64,000 nt of DNA from Halorubrum aquaticum (GCF_900113615.1 NZ_FOPZ01000003.1:62001-126000), one strand, 5' to 3'. Positions 1 to 8,005 are shown, numbered from the stretch's first letter. Numbers and translations: made by a program. Notes: generated by a model from the letters alone, not told the origin.

Positions 1-558
1 CCGATCTCCGCGCTCGCGCCCGACCTCGCTCCCGCCGCGCTCGCCGGCGCGCTCGCCGGGAGCGTCCTCCCCGACCTCGATCTCTACTCGGGTCATCGGC
101 GAACCCTTCACTACCCCACGGTCTACGCCCTCCTCGCGGCTCCGGCGGTCGTCCTCGCGGCGGTCTCGACGCTCCCAGCGGCCGTCGCGCTCGCCGCGTT
201 CCTCGTCGGGGCGGCGGTCCACTGCCGCATGGACCGGTACGGCGGCGGTCTCGAGCTTCGACCGTGGGAGGAGAACTCCGATCGCGCGGTGTACGACCAC
301 GTCCGGGGCCGCTGGCGTCGCCCGAAACGCTGGATCCGGTACGACGGCTCGCCGGGTGACCTGACGCTTCTCGTCGCCCTGACGCTTCCACTTCTCGTCG
401 TTCTCGAGGGTCCGTTTCGGCTCGTCGCCGCCGCCGCACTCGCCGTCGGCGTCACCTACGTCGCGCTTCGCCGGCGGCTCGCTTCCCTCGCTCCGGTCGT
501 GTTCGGCTACGCCCCGGAGGTGCTGTCACGGTACGTCCCGGACCGCTACCGGCGGTAG
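1..558 (+). CDS. Partial membrane protein, YdjM-like metal-dependent hydrolase family (5' end missing)
   Basis: The frame is open from base 1 to the stop at 556-558, so the start lies upstream of the window. About 185 residues are visible. Near the beginning is the motif LPDLDLYSGHRRTLHYP, which resembles the Asp/His signature of the YdjM family of membrane-bound, presumed metal-dependent hydrolases (inferred from motif only). Two hydrophobic stretches follow, at about visible residues 40-75 and 120-157, separated by a charged loop containing PWEEN and HVRGRW. The protein is probably an integral membrane protein. The substrate is unknown, and the family call is moderate because only the C-terminal part is seen. 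Confidence 0.6.
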   Translation, partial: PISALAPDLAPAALAGALAGSVLPDLDLYSGHRRTLHYPTVYALLAAPAVVLAAVSTLPAAVALAAFLVGAAVHCRMDRYGGGLELRPWEENSDRAVYDHVRGRWRRPKRWIRYDGSPGDLTLLVALTLPLLVVLEGPFRLVAAAALAVGVTYVALRRRLASLAPVVFGYAPEVLSRYVPDRYRR

Positions 559-570
559 CTCCCGCCGACT

Positions 571-660
571 CGCGAACTCGACTGCGGCCCGACTCACGGT
601 CACGAACTCGACTGCGATCCGACCCACGGTCACGAACTCGACTGCGATCCGACCCACGGA
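571..660. repeat. Three tandem 30-base repeats
   Basis: Three consecutive units of exactly 30 bases lie at 571-600, 601-630 and 631-660. Each begins with CACGAACTCGACTGCG or a near variant; units 2 and 3 differ only at the last base. They sit between the partial membrane protein and the sensor kinase, and a shorter degenerate piece (CTCGATCCGC) follows. The promoter of the kinase (ACTTATC near 698-704) lies just downstream. Confidence 0.9.
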
Positions 661-731
661 CTCGATCCGCGGACGCGACCCGGCGTTCGTCACAAACACT
701 TATCACTGCGTGTTGGCAGCATCTCACGTAT

Positions 732-3623
732 ATGAGCGGGACCCTCGACATGATCCGCGTCCTTCACGTCGACGACGATCCGGGTCTCGCCGAGATGGTC
801 GCGACGTTCCTCGAACGCGAGGACGACCGCATCGAGGTTCGGACCGAGCACGACGCCGAGGCGGGACTGCGAGCGTTGGCGGACGACGAGGTCGACTGTG
901 TCGTCTCCGACTACGACATGCCCGGTCGCGACGGCATCGAGCTCCTGCGAGCCGTTCGGGCGGACCATCCGGACCTGCCGTTCGTCCTCTTCACGGGAAA
1001 GGGAAGCGAGGAGGTCGCGAGCGAGGCGATCTCCGCGGGGGTCACCGACTACCTCCAGAAACGTAGCGGCACCGAACAGTACGCGCTCCTCGCGAACCGG
1101 ATCCGCAACGCCGTCGACGCCGATCGGGCTCGCGAGTTGTTGGCGGAGCGCACTCGCCGTCTGGAGACGCTCATCGAGAACCTGCCCGGGATGATCTACC
1201 GATGTCGAAACACCCCGGAATGGCCGATGGAGACCGTCGAGGGCGAAGCCGAATCGCTCACCGGGTACACGGCCGAGACGCTGGAGCGAAACGAGGTGGT
1301 GTGGGGCGAGGAGGTGATCCACCCGGACGACCGCGAGAACGCCTGGTCCGCCGTCCAGGAGGCGATCGAGACCGACGGCACCTTCGAAGTGACCTACCGG
1401 ATCCATACGAGGGCCGGCGAGACGAAGTGGCTCTGGGAGCGCGGACGTACCGTCCGCGACGACGGCGGCCTCGAGGCGCTCGAGGGGTTCATCACCGACA
1501 TCACGGACCGGAAGGAACGCGAACGGCGGCTCGAACGGACCACGACCCGGCTCGAGGCGCTCTTCGAGAACTCCCCCGACATGATCGACGTCCACGACGC
1601 CGAGGGGACGATCCTCGACGCGAACCCACGACTGTGTGCGGAGACCGGCTACGACGAGTCGGAACTGGTCGGAACCAAGGTCTGGGACCTCGATCGTCGA
1701 CTCGATCCCGACGAGGCTCGCGAGATCTGGAGGGAGATGGACGTCGAGGACCGGCTGGAGCTCGAAAGCGAGTTCGAGCGCCGCGACGGGTCGACGTTCC
1801 CCGTCAAGGTCCACCTCAGACGCTTCGACATCGACGGCGAGAAGCGATTCCTGGTGAGCAGTCGAAACGTCGCCGATCGAAAGCGTCGAGACCGGAAACT
1901 CGAGGAGCTGCGGGAGCGAACGCAACGACTCAACTACACGCGGACCGTCGAGGAGACGACGCGGCTGGCGACGGAGGCGGCCGACGAGATCATCGGCGCG
2001 TCCCTGACCGGCGTTCACCTCCTGAACGAGGAGGGGACGCGCCTCGAGCTGTCGGCGTTCGCGGAGGGCGTTCCGAAACTGTTCGACGAGCTACCGGGGT
2101 ACGACCGCTCGGCCGAGCCGGGAACGCGGGCACACCTCGTCTGGGAGGCGTTCCGCGAGTCGGAGTCCGTCCACTTGAACGACGTCTCCGCCTCGTCCCG
2201 GCTCACCGAGGAGACGCCGGCCGAGAGCGTCGTTCTCCACCCGATCGGAGACCACGGAGTCTTCATCATCTCCTCGTCCGAACCGAACCGCTTCACCGAG
2301 ACGGACGTCCTCCTCGTCGAGATCCTCGCAAACTACCTCGAGGCGGCGCTCGACCGCGTCGCCCGCGAGGAGACGCTCCGCACGCGCGAGAACCGGCTCG
2401 AACGGCTCCACGACGCCACGCGCGAGCTGATCCGCGCCGAGTCGCGGGCGGAGATCGCCGACCGCGTGATCGAGGCCGTCGAGGAGATCCTCGGCTTCTC
2501 GGTCGCCGTGGTCCGTCTCTACGAGTCCGAGGAGAACGGGCTCGTTCCCGTGGCCGCTTCCGAGGCGGTCAGCGACGTCGTTCCGGAGCGCGAGGTGTTC
2601 ACCCCCGACTCGGGCAGTCTCAACTGGGCGGCCTACGAGGCCGGCGAGGTCCGCGTGTACGACGACATCGAGGCCGAGGGGGACGCGCTCGATCAGGGGA
2701 CCGGACTGCGGAGCCTGATGCTGCTGCCGATGGGTAAGCACGGGACCCTCTCGATCGGCGAGACGACGCCCGACGCCTTCGATTCGACGGACGAGTTCCT
2801 CGCACGGATCCTCTCGACCGCGGCCGAGACGGCGTTGGACGAACGCGAACGCGAACGCGAACTCCGGCGCAGCCGCGACGAACTGAAACGGCAGAACGAT
2901 CGCCTCCAGGAGTTCGCCGACGTGGTGAGCCACGACCTCCGGAACCCGCTCACCGTCGCGGAGGGGCGATTGCGGCTCGCCGCCGACGAGTGCGACAGCG
3001 AGCACCTCGCGGACGTGGCCCGCGCGCACGACCGCATGAACGAGCTGATAGGCGACCTCCTCACGCTGGCTCGCGAGGGCGAGGAGCTGGGCGAACTCGA
3101 GGCGGTCGACCTCGCCGACCTGCTCTCCGGGTGTTGGGATCACGTCGAGCGACCGTCCGGCGCGCGGCTCCGCGTCGACGTCGACCGAACGATCCGGGCG
3201 GATCGAACCCGCCTCCAGCAGCTCTTCGAGAACCTGCTCCGAAACAGCGTCGAGCATAGCTCGACTGGCAGCCGGATTCCAAAGGAATCCGGCGACAGCG
3301 TGGAACACGGTTCCACGGGCAGCCGGGCTTCGCCCGGCGACAGCGTCGAACACGGTTCGAGAGACGGGGACGTGGTGACGATCACGGTCGGCGAGCTCGC
3401 GGACGGGGACGGGTTCTATCTCGAAGACGACGGCGTCGGCATCCCTCGGGACGCTCGCGAGGAGGTGTTCGATCCGGGATACACCACCGAGGAGGGCGGC
3501 ACCGGATTCGGGCTCAGCATCGTCAGACGGGTCGCCGAGGCACACGGCTGGGAGGTCCGGGTCGTCGACGGAACCGACGGCGGCGCGCGCTTCGAGGTCA
3601 CCGGCGTCGAGTTCGAGGACTGA
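732..3623 (+). CDS. Hybrid sensor histidine kinase: receiver-PAS-PAS-GAF-GAF-HisKA-HATPase
   Basis: A 963-residue cytoplasmic signalling kinase with no membrane segments. An N-terminal receiver domain (about residues 7-125) has the acidic triad DDD at 14-16 and phosphoacceptor Asp60 in VVSDYDMP. Two PAS domains (about 145-260 and 265-385) and two GAF domains (about 390-550 and 560-715) follow. HisKA carries His734 in VVSHDLRNPL. The HATPase has the N-box NLLRNSVEH, a G1 box DDGVGIP and G2 box GTGFGLS. Residues 840-878, right after the N-box, are a low-complexity SVEHGSTGSR-type repeat encoded by DNA hairpins (separate entry). Signal and output partner are unknown. The ATG at 732 is about 30 bases after a TATA-like ACTTATC; the ATG at 750 is an alternative. 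Confidence 0.9.
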   Translation: MSGTLDMIRVLHVDDDPGLAEMVATFLEREDDRIEVRTEHDAEAGLRALADDEVDCVVSDYDMPGRDGIELLRAVRADHPDLPFVLFTGKGSEEVASEAISAGVTDYLQKRSGTEQYALLANRIRNAVDADRARELLAERTRRLETLIENLPGMIYRCRNTPEWPMETVEGEAESLTGYTAETLERNEVVWGEEVIHPDDRENAWSAVQEAIETDGTFEVTYRIHTRAGETKWLWERGRTVRDDGGLEALEGFITDITDRKERERRLERTTTRLEALFENSPDMIDVHDAEGTILDANPRLCAETGYDESELVGTKVWDLDRRLDPDEAREIWREMDVEDRLELESEFERRDGSTFPVKVHLRRFDIDGEKRFLVSSRNVADRKRRDRKLEELRERTQRLNYTRTVEETTRLATEAADEIIGASLTGVHLLNEEGTRLELSAFAEGVPKLFDELPGYDRSAEPGTRAHLVWEAFRESESVHLNDVSASSRLTEETPAESVVLHPIGDHGVFIISSSEPNRFTETDVLLVEILANYLEAALDRVAREETLRTRENRLERLHDATRELIRAESRAEIADRVIEAVEEILGFSVAVVRLYESEENGLVPVAASEAVSDVVPEREVFTPDSGSLNWAAYEAGEVRVYDDIEAEGDALDQGTGLRSLMLLPMGKHGTLSIGETTPDAFDSTDEFLARILSTAAETALDERERERELRRSRDELKRQNDRLQEFADVVSHDLRNPLTVAEGRLRLAADECDSEHLADVARAHDRMNELIGDLLTLAREGEELGELEAVDLADLLSGCWDHVERPSGARLRVDVDRTIRADRTRLQQLFENLLRNSVEHSSTGSRIPKESGDSVEHGSTGSRASPGDSVEHGSRDGDVVTITVGELADGDGFYLEDDGVGIPRDAREEVFDPGYTTEEGGTGFGLSIVRRVAEAHGWEVRVVDGTDGGARFEVTGVEFED
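3249..3360 (+). repeat. In-frame array of five short hairpins inside the kinase ATPase domain
   Basis: Five successive inverted repeats lie at 3249-3265 (GTCGAGC, loop ATA), 3271-3293 (GCCGGATTCC, loop AAA), 3300-3316 (GTGGAAC, loop ACG), 3322-3338 (GCCGGGC, loop TTC) and 3346-3360 (TCGAAC, loop ACG). Spacers alternate between five bases (TGGCA, GGGCA) and six bases (GACAGC). Units start at 3249, 3300 and 3345, spacings of 51 and 45 bases, so the reading frame is kept. Translation gives SVEHSSTGSRIPKESGD, then SVEHGSTGSRASPGD, then SVEHG. The part from 3249 to 3344 matches 59350-59445 (opposite strand) with a single mismatch in 96 bases. Confidence 0.95.
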
Positions 3624-3646
3624 CGAGGAGGGTCACTCGGGTCGGC

Positions 3647-3692
3647 CGACGACGCGGGTCACGGCTCGCTCGACGACGCGGGTCACGGCTCG
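3647..3692. repeat. Direct repeat of 22 bases, two copies
   Basis: The sequence CGACGACGCGGGTCACGGCT plus two bases occurs at 3647-3668 and again at 3671-3692, a 24-base period. The second copy covers the stop codon (3683-3685) of the small CGCGG protein on the minus strand. It lies in the short gap between convergent genes. Confidence 0.8.
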
Positions 3693-4012
3693 ACCCGGTA
3701 GACGTATCCTCCGCACCCACACTGGTCGACGACCTCCGCGGTCGCCTCGGGGAACCGCTCCAGGATCGCGTCCTCCAGGTACGGCTCGGGATCCCCGTGT
3801 TCGGGATGCGTGACGAGGTTCACGTGGTGTTCCGGGGACGTCCGCTCCAACGCGAGCAGCGCGTGCTCGACGAGTATCTCCCTGTCGTCGGCGTACCGGT
3901 CGAGTTCGAGGTTCGCCGACCACGACCCCGCGTGCTCCTCCGTGAGGAACGCGGGGAGGTCTTCGGTGGTGCTGGTGGCGTCTCTGATACCGCCGACGTC
4001 GGTCTGGCTCAT
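3683..4012 (-). CDS. Small CGCGG-motif protein, possible radical-SAM-modified peptide precursor
   Basis: A 109-residue, soluble, acidic protein starting at ATG 4010-4012. Its only cysteines are in the C-terminal motif VVDQCGCGGYVYRVEP, around residues 95-109. From memory, NCBI annotates a haloarchaeal family as 'CGCGG family putative rSAM-modified RiPP protein', and the motif here fits that name exactly; the modification itself is a bioinformatic prediction. The N-terminal part contains EDLPAFLTEEHAGSW and HHVNLVTHPEHGDPEPYLE. No radical SAM enzyme is encoded anywhere in this window, so any maturase would act in trans. It is convergent with the upstream kinase. A plain metal-binding role of the two Cys is the alternative. 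Confidence 0.6.
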   Translation of the reverse strand: MSQTDVGGIRDATSTTEDLPAFLTEEHAGSWSANLELDRYADDREILVEHALLALERTSPEHHVNLVTHPEHGDPEPYLEDAILERFPEATAEVVDQCGCGGYVYRVEP

Positions 4013-4089
4013 GTATCTCGTTCGGTCACGAAGGCACCTGTCTCGACGGGCGAACGTGTTCGGGGACGGTCGGCTTCACCGAGCGAGAG

Positions 4090-4509
4090 TCACCGAACCA
4101 CCGTCACCGACACCGGCGACCCCCGGAAGACCGTCTGGGCGACGTTGCCGACGAGCAGTCGATCGACGAGCGATCCGTCGTGAGTCCCCACCACTACCGT
4201 GTCGAAGTCCTCGGCCCGTTCGACGATCCGCTTGCCGGGCCGCCCCACCGCGACCTCGACGTCGACCGTCGTGTCGTACTCGGTCGCGATCTCGCCCGCC
4301 CGCTCGATCAGTTCCTCCGACCGATCGCGCGCCTTGCCCTCGAGGTCCTCGGCGAGCGCCATCTCCGCGGCCTCGCCCATCATCGAGGACGGCTCCCCCG
4401 CCACGTGGAGGACCACGACCGCCGCGTCCTCGTGGACCTCGAGCGCGTACCGGAGCGCCCGCTCGGCGACCTCGGATCCGTCCATCGCGACGAGCACACG
4501 CGTTATCAT
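4090..4509 (-). CDS. Universal stress protein, UspA family
   Basis: A 139-residue single-domain Usp protein from ATG 4507-4509. It opens with the family hallmark MITRVLVAMDGSEVAERAL (first beta strand plus Asp near residue 10) and ends with the ATP-binding-type segment VVVGTHDGSLVDRLLVGNVA followed by SPVSVTVVR. The usual G-x2-G-x9-G(S/T) loop is thus present in altered form (GTHDGSLVDRLLVGNVA). The role is probably general stress physiology by nucleotide binding, but haloarchaea hold many paralogs and no specific stimulus can be read here. The gene is transcribed divergently from hjc. Confidence 0.9.
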   Translation of the reverse strand: MITRVLVAMDGSEVAERALRYALEVHEDAAVVVLHVAGEPSSMMGEAAEMALAEDLEGKARDRSEELIERAGEIATEYDTTVDVEVAVGRPGKRIVERAEDFDTVVVGTHDGSLVDRLLVGNVAQTVFRGSPVSVTVVR

Positions 4510-4674
4510 GGCGCATGATACGCGTCGTGGCCGGATAAATCCCGGCGTACGGGCCGACGTGCGCCTCGACACGTACGCTCGACGCGCGCCCCGACGCCTC
4601 CCGCCGGCGACCCGTCGGCCTTTTAGGCACCTCTCGAGTACCGATCGACGTGACTCACCGGGGTGAACGCGACC

Positions 4675-5184
4675 GTGTCGGCGAACCGTAAGGGCGACCG
4701 CCGCGAGCGCGAGCTGGTCAACGCGCTGGACGAGGCGGGCTTCGCCGTGATGCGCGCGCCGGCCAGCGGCTCCGCGACGGAACGGGAGCTCCCGGACGTG
4801 CTCGCGGGCGACGGCGAGACCTTCTACGCGATCGAGGCGAAGTCCAGCGCCGGCGACCCGATCTACCTCTCCGGCGAGGAGGTGGAGGCGCTGCTCTTCT
4901 TCGCGCGGAACTTCGGCGCGAAGGCCCGCATCGCGGTTCGGTTCGACCGCGAGGACTGGTACTTCTTCCACCCGGGCGACCTGTACACCACCGACGCCGG
5001 GTCCTATCGCGTGAAAAAGGCGACGGCGCTCGCGGAGGGGACCGACTTCCCGGAGTTCATCGGCGAGACGGAGAAGGTGACCCTCGATGAGGTCGCGACC
5101 GACCCCGACGAGGAGCGCCGCGAGATCCTCGAGGCCGTCCGTGACGGCCACATGCCGGTCGAGGACGCCCTCGACGTGTTATGA
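4675..5184 (+). CDS. hjc: Holliday junction resolvase Hjc
   Basis: Archaeal Hjc is a dimeric nuclease of the PD-(D/E)xK fold that cuts four-way recombination junctions. The protein starts with the family-typical [19 protein letters not shown] and carries the catalytic series E (in GDRRERE), D in ELPDVLAG and the E-x-K in [12 protein letters not shown], with an aromatic-rich stretch [10 protein letters not shown] chose the GTG at 4675 because the conserved N-terminus begins there; the in-frame GTG at 4663 would add MNAT. A TATA-like TTTTAGG lies at 4621-4627. The C-terminal 45 residues (after FIGETEKV) form an acidic tail. Confidence 0.93.
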   Translation: MSANRKGDRRERELVNALDEAGFAVMRAPASGSATERELPDVLAGDGETFYAIEAKSSAGDPIYLSGEEVEALLFFARNFGAKARIAVRFDREDWYFFHPGDLYTTDAGSYRVKKATALAEGTDFPEFIGETEKVTLDEVATDPDEERREILEAVRDGHMPVEDALDVL

Positions 5185-5248
5185 CCGCCCGTTACGGACC
5201 ACGGTGGCGCGTGCCGTGAGCGGCCCCCGGGCCGCGAACGACCCGCGC

Positions 5249-5392
5249 GAGGTCGCCGGCGCTACGCGCCGGCTGCCAGAGGGACCTTCGGTCCCTCGGT
5301 GGAGTCGACTGGCCGGAGCGAAGCGGAGGGCAGTCGACAGGGCGAGAGCGAAGCTCTCGCTTGAAACCGGCGGCTTCGCCGCCGGTGACGAG
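5249..5392. repeat. Intergenic array of five hairpins
   Basis: Perfect hairpins lie at 5255-5273 (GCCGGCGC, loop TAC), 5279-5297 (GAGGGACC, loop TTC), 5342-5360 (GCGAGAGC, loop GAA) and 5366-5386 (ACCGGCGGC, loop TTC). A larger imperfect one lies at 5304-5338 (GTCGACTG arms). On the minus strand the first pair reads hairpin, TGGCA, hairpin, GAC, the same spacer and order as inside the two kinases. The other pair is separated by TTGAA. Loops are three bases throughout. The array occupies the gap between convergent hjc and the SWIM gene. Confidence 0.9.
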
Positions 5393-5588
5393 GCCGGGGG
5401 GGCGTGAGGCGCGGTCGTGGTGCGGTTCGGGGGGACTCAAAGGGCTGGGGCTTTGGCGGTGTCCACCGCACGCTAACAACCGTGTAAAGCCAAGCAGCTG
5501 GGAATTTGGCGGCGTTCGTCACGGAGGTATCGACTACGTACAGCCGAGCGGGCGGGGATCGGAGACGATCACCGCGCCGGCAACGACG
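5387..5588 (-). repeat. Interspersed repeat family, copy A (minus orientation, degenerate)
   Basis: Read on the minus strand this stretch follows the block order seen in copies C and E: a GCCGGCGCGGTGA start, two versions of a block containing GCCGCCAAA or CCGCCAAAGCCCCAG, CCCTTTGAGTCC, and a degenerate CTCACGCC-CCTCG block near 5390-5413. No self-complementary insert separates CCCCAG from CCCTTTGAG here, unlike copies C, D and E. The copy lies between the 3' ends of hjc and the SWIM gene. Together with the hairpin array it fills all of 5185-5603, where I see no credible gene. Confidence 0.75.
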
Positions 5589-5603
5589 CCGTCTCCTCCC
5601 TCC

Positions 5604-6347
5604 TCACTCCTCGCGATCGACATCGACCGGGACCAGCCGCGAGGCCGGAAAGCCGTACCGTCTGGCGTCGTCGATCCCGTGGGCGGGGCCGAGCGACTCC
5701 GCGTACACCGCCTCGACGACGGGTTCGTGCGCCCCGTAGGCCGCGTTGGTCGGGTACTGGTCGATCGGTCGCCCCTCGTCGGTCCGGTACTCGTCGGCCC
5801 GCCGTTCCGTGACGTGGGTGACGACGAGCAGTTTCCCCGTCTCGCGGTCACGGACGGCATCGCCGCGGTCGAACCCGTGTCTCTCACACAGCCGCGGCCC
5901 GGACGCCGCGAACGGGACGAACGTCTCGACCCCGCAGACCGCACAGACGCCGATCCGCTCGTCGGGCGCGGGAAGCCGGCCCTCCGTCACCTCGATGGCG
6001 ACCCGCCGGAGGTGTTTACACCGCGACCCACGGATCTCGTGGTCCGGACAGCTACAGGAGCCCGAATCGAGCGCGACGACGTAGGTCCCCCCGTCCGTCT
6101 CGACGACGTACCGGCGGTCCCGGAGCGGCCGCACCGTCATCGGCTCCCGTTTCGCCCGCTCGGACCGGCCGTCCTCGCGGTTCGAGTCGGGATCGCGGTC
6201 CACGTCACCGGCGCGGTCCACGTCACGGTCGCGGCCCGAGTCGTCGTCGCGTCCTCCGTTCCCGTCGACACTGTGTCCCCCGCTTCCGCCGTTGCCGGCG
6301 CTATTGTCGACCGCGAACGACGCGGGCGGGATCGGTCTGTGAGTCAT
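5604..6347 (-). CDS. SWIM zinc-finger protein
   Basis: A 247-residue protein. The first 65 residues are a disordered Gly/Asp/Arg linker (GNGGSGGHSVDGNGGRDDD). A SWIM domain follows at about residues 80-118, with the CxCx(n)CxH pattern in SCSCPDHEIRGSRCKHLRRV. A second metal-type cluster, CAVCGVETF with a later LCERHGFDRGD, lies at about 135-160. SWIM domains bind zinc and mediate DNA or protein contacts; they occur near recombination factors, and this gene is convergent with hjc, though that link is inference. The C-terminus (VVTHVTERRADEYRT) is conserved-looking but of unknown role. Confidence 0.85.
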   Translation of the reverse strand: MTHRPIPPASFAVDNSAGNGGSGGHSVDGNGGRDDDSGRDRDVDRAGDVDRDPDSNREDGRSERAKREPMTVRPLRDRRYVVETDGGTYVVALDSGSCSCPDHEIRGSRCKHLRRVAIEVTEGRLPAPDERIGVCAVCGVETFVPFAASGPRLCERHGFDRGDAVRDRETGKLLVVTHVTERRADEYRTDEGRPIDQYPTNAAYGAHEPVVEAVYAESLGPAHGIDDARRYGFPASRLVPVDVDREE

Positions 6348-6503
6348 GGCGTTCGCCGGGGTCCTCCCGGTTCGTCCCGACGTACGGGCGGATCGGGCTT
6401 AACGTGCGGCCCCGACGGGTCGTCCGTCGCTGCTCGCCCGACCCGGCCGTGCCCGCGACTCATCCATCGAAGTCCTTTTTTAGTGCCGACGGGAACCGGA
6501 GGC

Positions 6504-6719
6504 ATGGAAATCGATGCGGAGCTGCGTCGACAGATCACCGTCTCGCTTCTGGCCGCGGTGGTGTTCGTCGCCGGACTGGTCGCCATCGGCGTCACGTTCG
6601 ACGGCTCCTCGCTCCCCGAGTCCGGCGCGATCGCGCTGGTCGGGCTTCTCACCGGATTCGTGTTGCTGATGGCGCTAGTCGGCGCGTACCTCATCCGGGC
6701 CGGCGACGGCGACGCGTAG
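6504..6719 (+). CDS. Small two-helix membrane protein
   Basis: A 71-residue protein starting at ATG 6504 (MEIDAELRRQITVSLLAAVV). It has two hydrophobic helices, at about residues 12-32 and 41-65, joined by a short FDGSSLPESG loop, and ends RAGDGDA. A TATA-like CTTTTTTAG lies about 28 bases upstream. It is not similar to any family I can name with confidence; small membrane proteins of this layout are common in haloarchaea. It is convergent with priL. Confidence 0.7.
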   Translation: MEIDAELRRQITVSLLAAVVFVAGLVAIGVTFDGSSLPESGAIALVGLLTGFVLLMALVGAYLIRAGDGDA

Positions 6720-6732
6720 TCGCCCGCCGGCG

Positions 6733-7938
6733 TCACTTCTCGACGGGTTCTCCCGCTTCGGTAGCCGCGCCGTCGTCGACACCCGCCTCGTCGCCGCTTT
6801 CGGCCTCGCCACCGCTCTCGGCCTCGACGCCCCCGCCGTGCTCCTCCCGCCAGTCGACGATCTCGTCACCGTCGGCGTCGTTCACCCGCGTCTCGTAGTA
6901 CGAGAGGGGGTCGGCGGCGACGCGCATGTGGTCCTCCTCGTTGTGACAGATCCCGTAGTTCGAGAGCGTCTCGCAGGTCGGCGGCGGGTACTGCGTCCCG
7001 CGGTCGTCCGCGAGGTACTCCGTCTGATAGCGGATCCCCTCGGCATCGAGGCTCGTGTCCGCACAGAAGGCGACCACCTCGTCCGGCGACATCCCGATCC
7101 CGACGAGAAACGCCATCAGCGCGAAGCTCTCCGGGCCCGACAGCTCGACGCCGCGCTCGGCCTTCCCGATCAGGTTCTCCATACACGGCGGGAACAGCTC
7201 GGGCGCGACGATGTCGATCGGTCCGGCGTAGGTCCGTTCGGAGAGCAGCCGTTTCAGCTCCGAGACGCGCGACTCCAGCTCGGCCGCGATCCCCTCGCCG
7301 GCCTCCAACTCAAATGGGAGTCCCTCGCGGACCCGTGCCTCGATCGCGGCCCCGAGCGCCTCCAGCAGCTCCTCGCGTGAGACCCGGACCGCGCCGTCCG
7401 CGAGCGCCCGGTTGACGAGCCGCCAGGAGTCGCCCCACGACGGCGAACTCAGCCGGAGGTACGGGCCGACCGCGATCCGGTAGTGGCTCGGGTCGTGGCT
7501 CCCGCGAGTTGGCTCGGCGCGGACGGCTTCCGACAGATCGAACTCGGCGAGCACGTCGTCGAGGTCGACGGTCGGGGTCGGCGTCGACCTGAGCCCGTCG
7601 TCGCGCTCGAGATCCGCCCGGAGCCGGTCGAGCGCGGTCGACGCCTCCGCGGCCGCGTACTTCTCGATGGCGGGTTGAGAGTCGAGAAGCGAGACGAGGA
7701 TCCGCGCGATCGGATACGAGAGCAGCTCCGCACGGGCGTCGACGTCGACGGCCGACCCGCCGAACGCGCCGGCCTCGGGTTCGACGGTGCCCTCGAGTAA
7801 CGCCCGCTCGACGCGCTCGCGGGCCCGGTCGACCGCCGGGGCGTCGGCGGCGACGAGCTCCGGCAGCGACGCCGACGCCCCGGCGACTGCGTCGCGGGCC
7901 CCCTCGAAGAACGGGTACTTGGCGTGGAGCGCGTCCAT
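6733..7938 (-). CDS. priL: DNA primase large subunit PriL
   Basis: PriL pairs with the catalytic PriS subunit to make RNA primers for replication. The 401-residue protein starts MDALHAKYPFFEGARDAV and shows the C-terminal iron-sulphur domain with its four cysteines: one in LFPPCMENLIG, one in VAFCADTS and two in PPTCETLSNYGICHNEEDH. The stretch ESFALMAFLVGIGMSPDE is also typical. The last 30 residues (EHGGGVEAESGGEAESGDEAG) are an acidic extension. Length fits haloarchaeal PriL. priS is not in the window. Confidence 0.93.
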   Translation of the reverse strand: MDALHAKYPFFEGARDAVAGASASLPELVAADAPAVDRARERVERALLEGTVEPEAGAFGGSAVDVDARAELLSYPIARILVSLLDSQPAIEKYAAAEASTALDRLRADLERDDGLRSTPTPTVDLDDVLAEFDLSEAVRAEPTRGSHDPSHYRIAVGPYLRLSSPSWGDSWRLVNRALADGAVRVSREELLEALGAAIEARVREGLPFELEAGEGIAAELESRVSELKRLLSERTYAGPIDIVAPELFPPCMENLIGKAERGVELSGPESFALMAFLVGIGMSPDEVVAFCADTSLDAEGIRYQTEYLADDRGTQYPPPTCETLSNYGICHNEEDHMRVAADPLSYYETRVNDADGDEIVDWREEHGGGVEAESGGEAESGDEAGVDDGAATEAGEPVEK

Positions 7939-8005
7939 GTCCGGCCCGAGGTAGAGAGCCGCGGCGAATAAGCGGTGCGGTCCGGGATGCGGGGTCGTCG
8001 CCGAC

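Noticed and set aside
690..2018. Long open frame antisense to the first hybrid kinase (442 codons), and a similar one at 2091-3545
   Set aside because: GC-rich genomes leave long empty antisense frames. The kinase domains are unmistakable on the plus strand, and the antisense translations show no motifs and a codon pattern of shadow frames.
3249..3360. CRISPR array
   Set aside because: Units are palindromes with fixed five or six base spacers and lie in frame inside a gene. CRISPR arrays have unique spacers of about 30-40 bases and identical repeats. No cas gene is present.
5249..5392. Ordinary intrinsic terminator of hjc
   Set aside because: There are five hairpins with no T-run, and identical modules occur inside coding regions and in other gaps, so a simple terminator does not explain them. 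A terminating effect cannot be excluded.
5361..6503. Long plus-strand frame running through the repeat region and antisense to the SWIM gene into 6719
   Set aside because: Only the last 71 codons (from ATG 6504) look like a protein with two membrane helices. The rest overlaps a structured repeat and the antisense of a clear zinc-finger gene.
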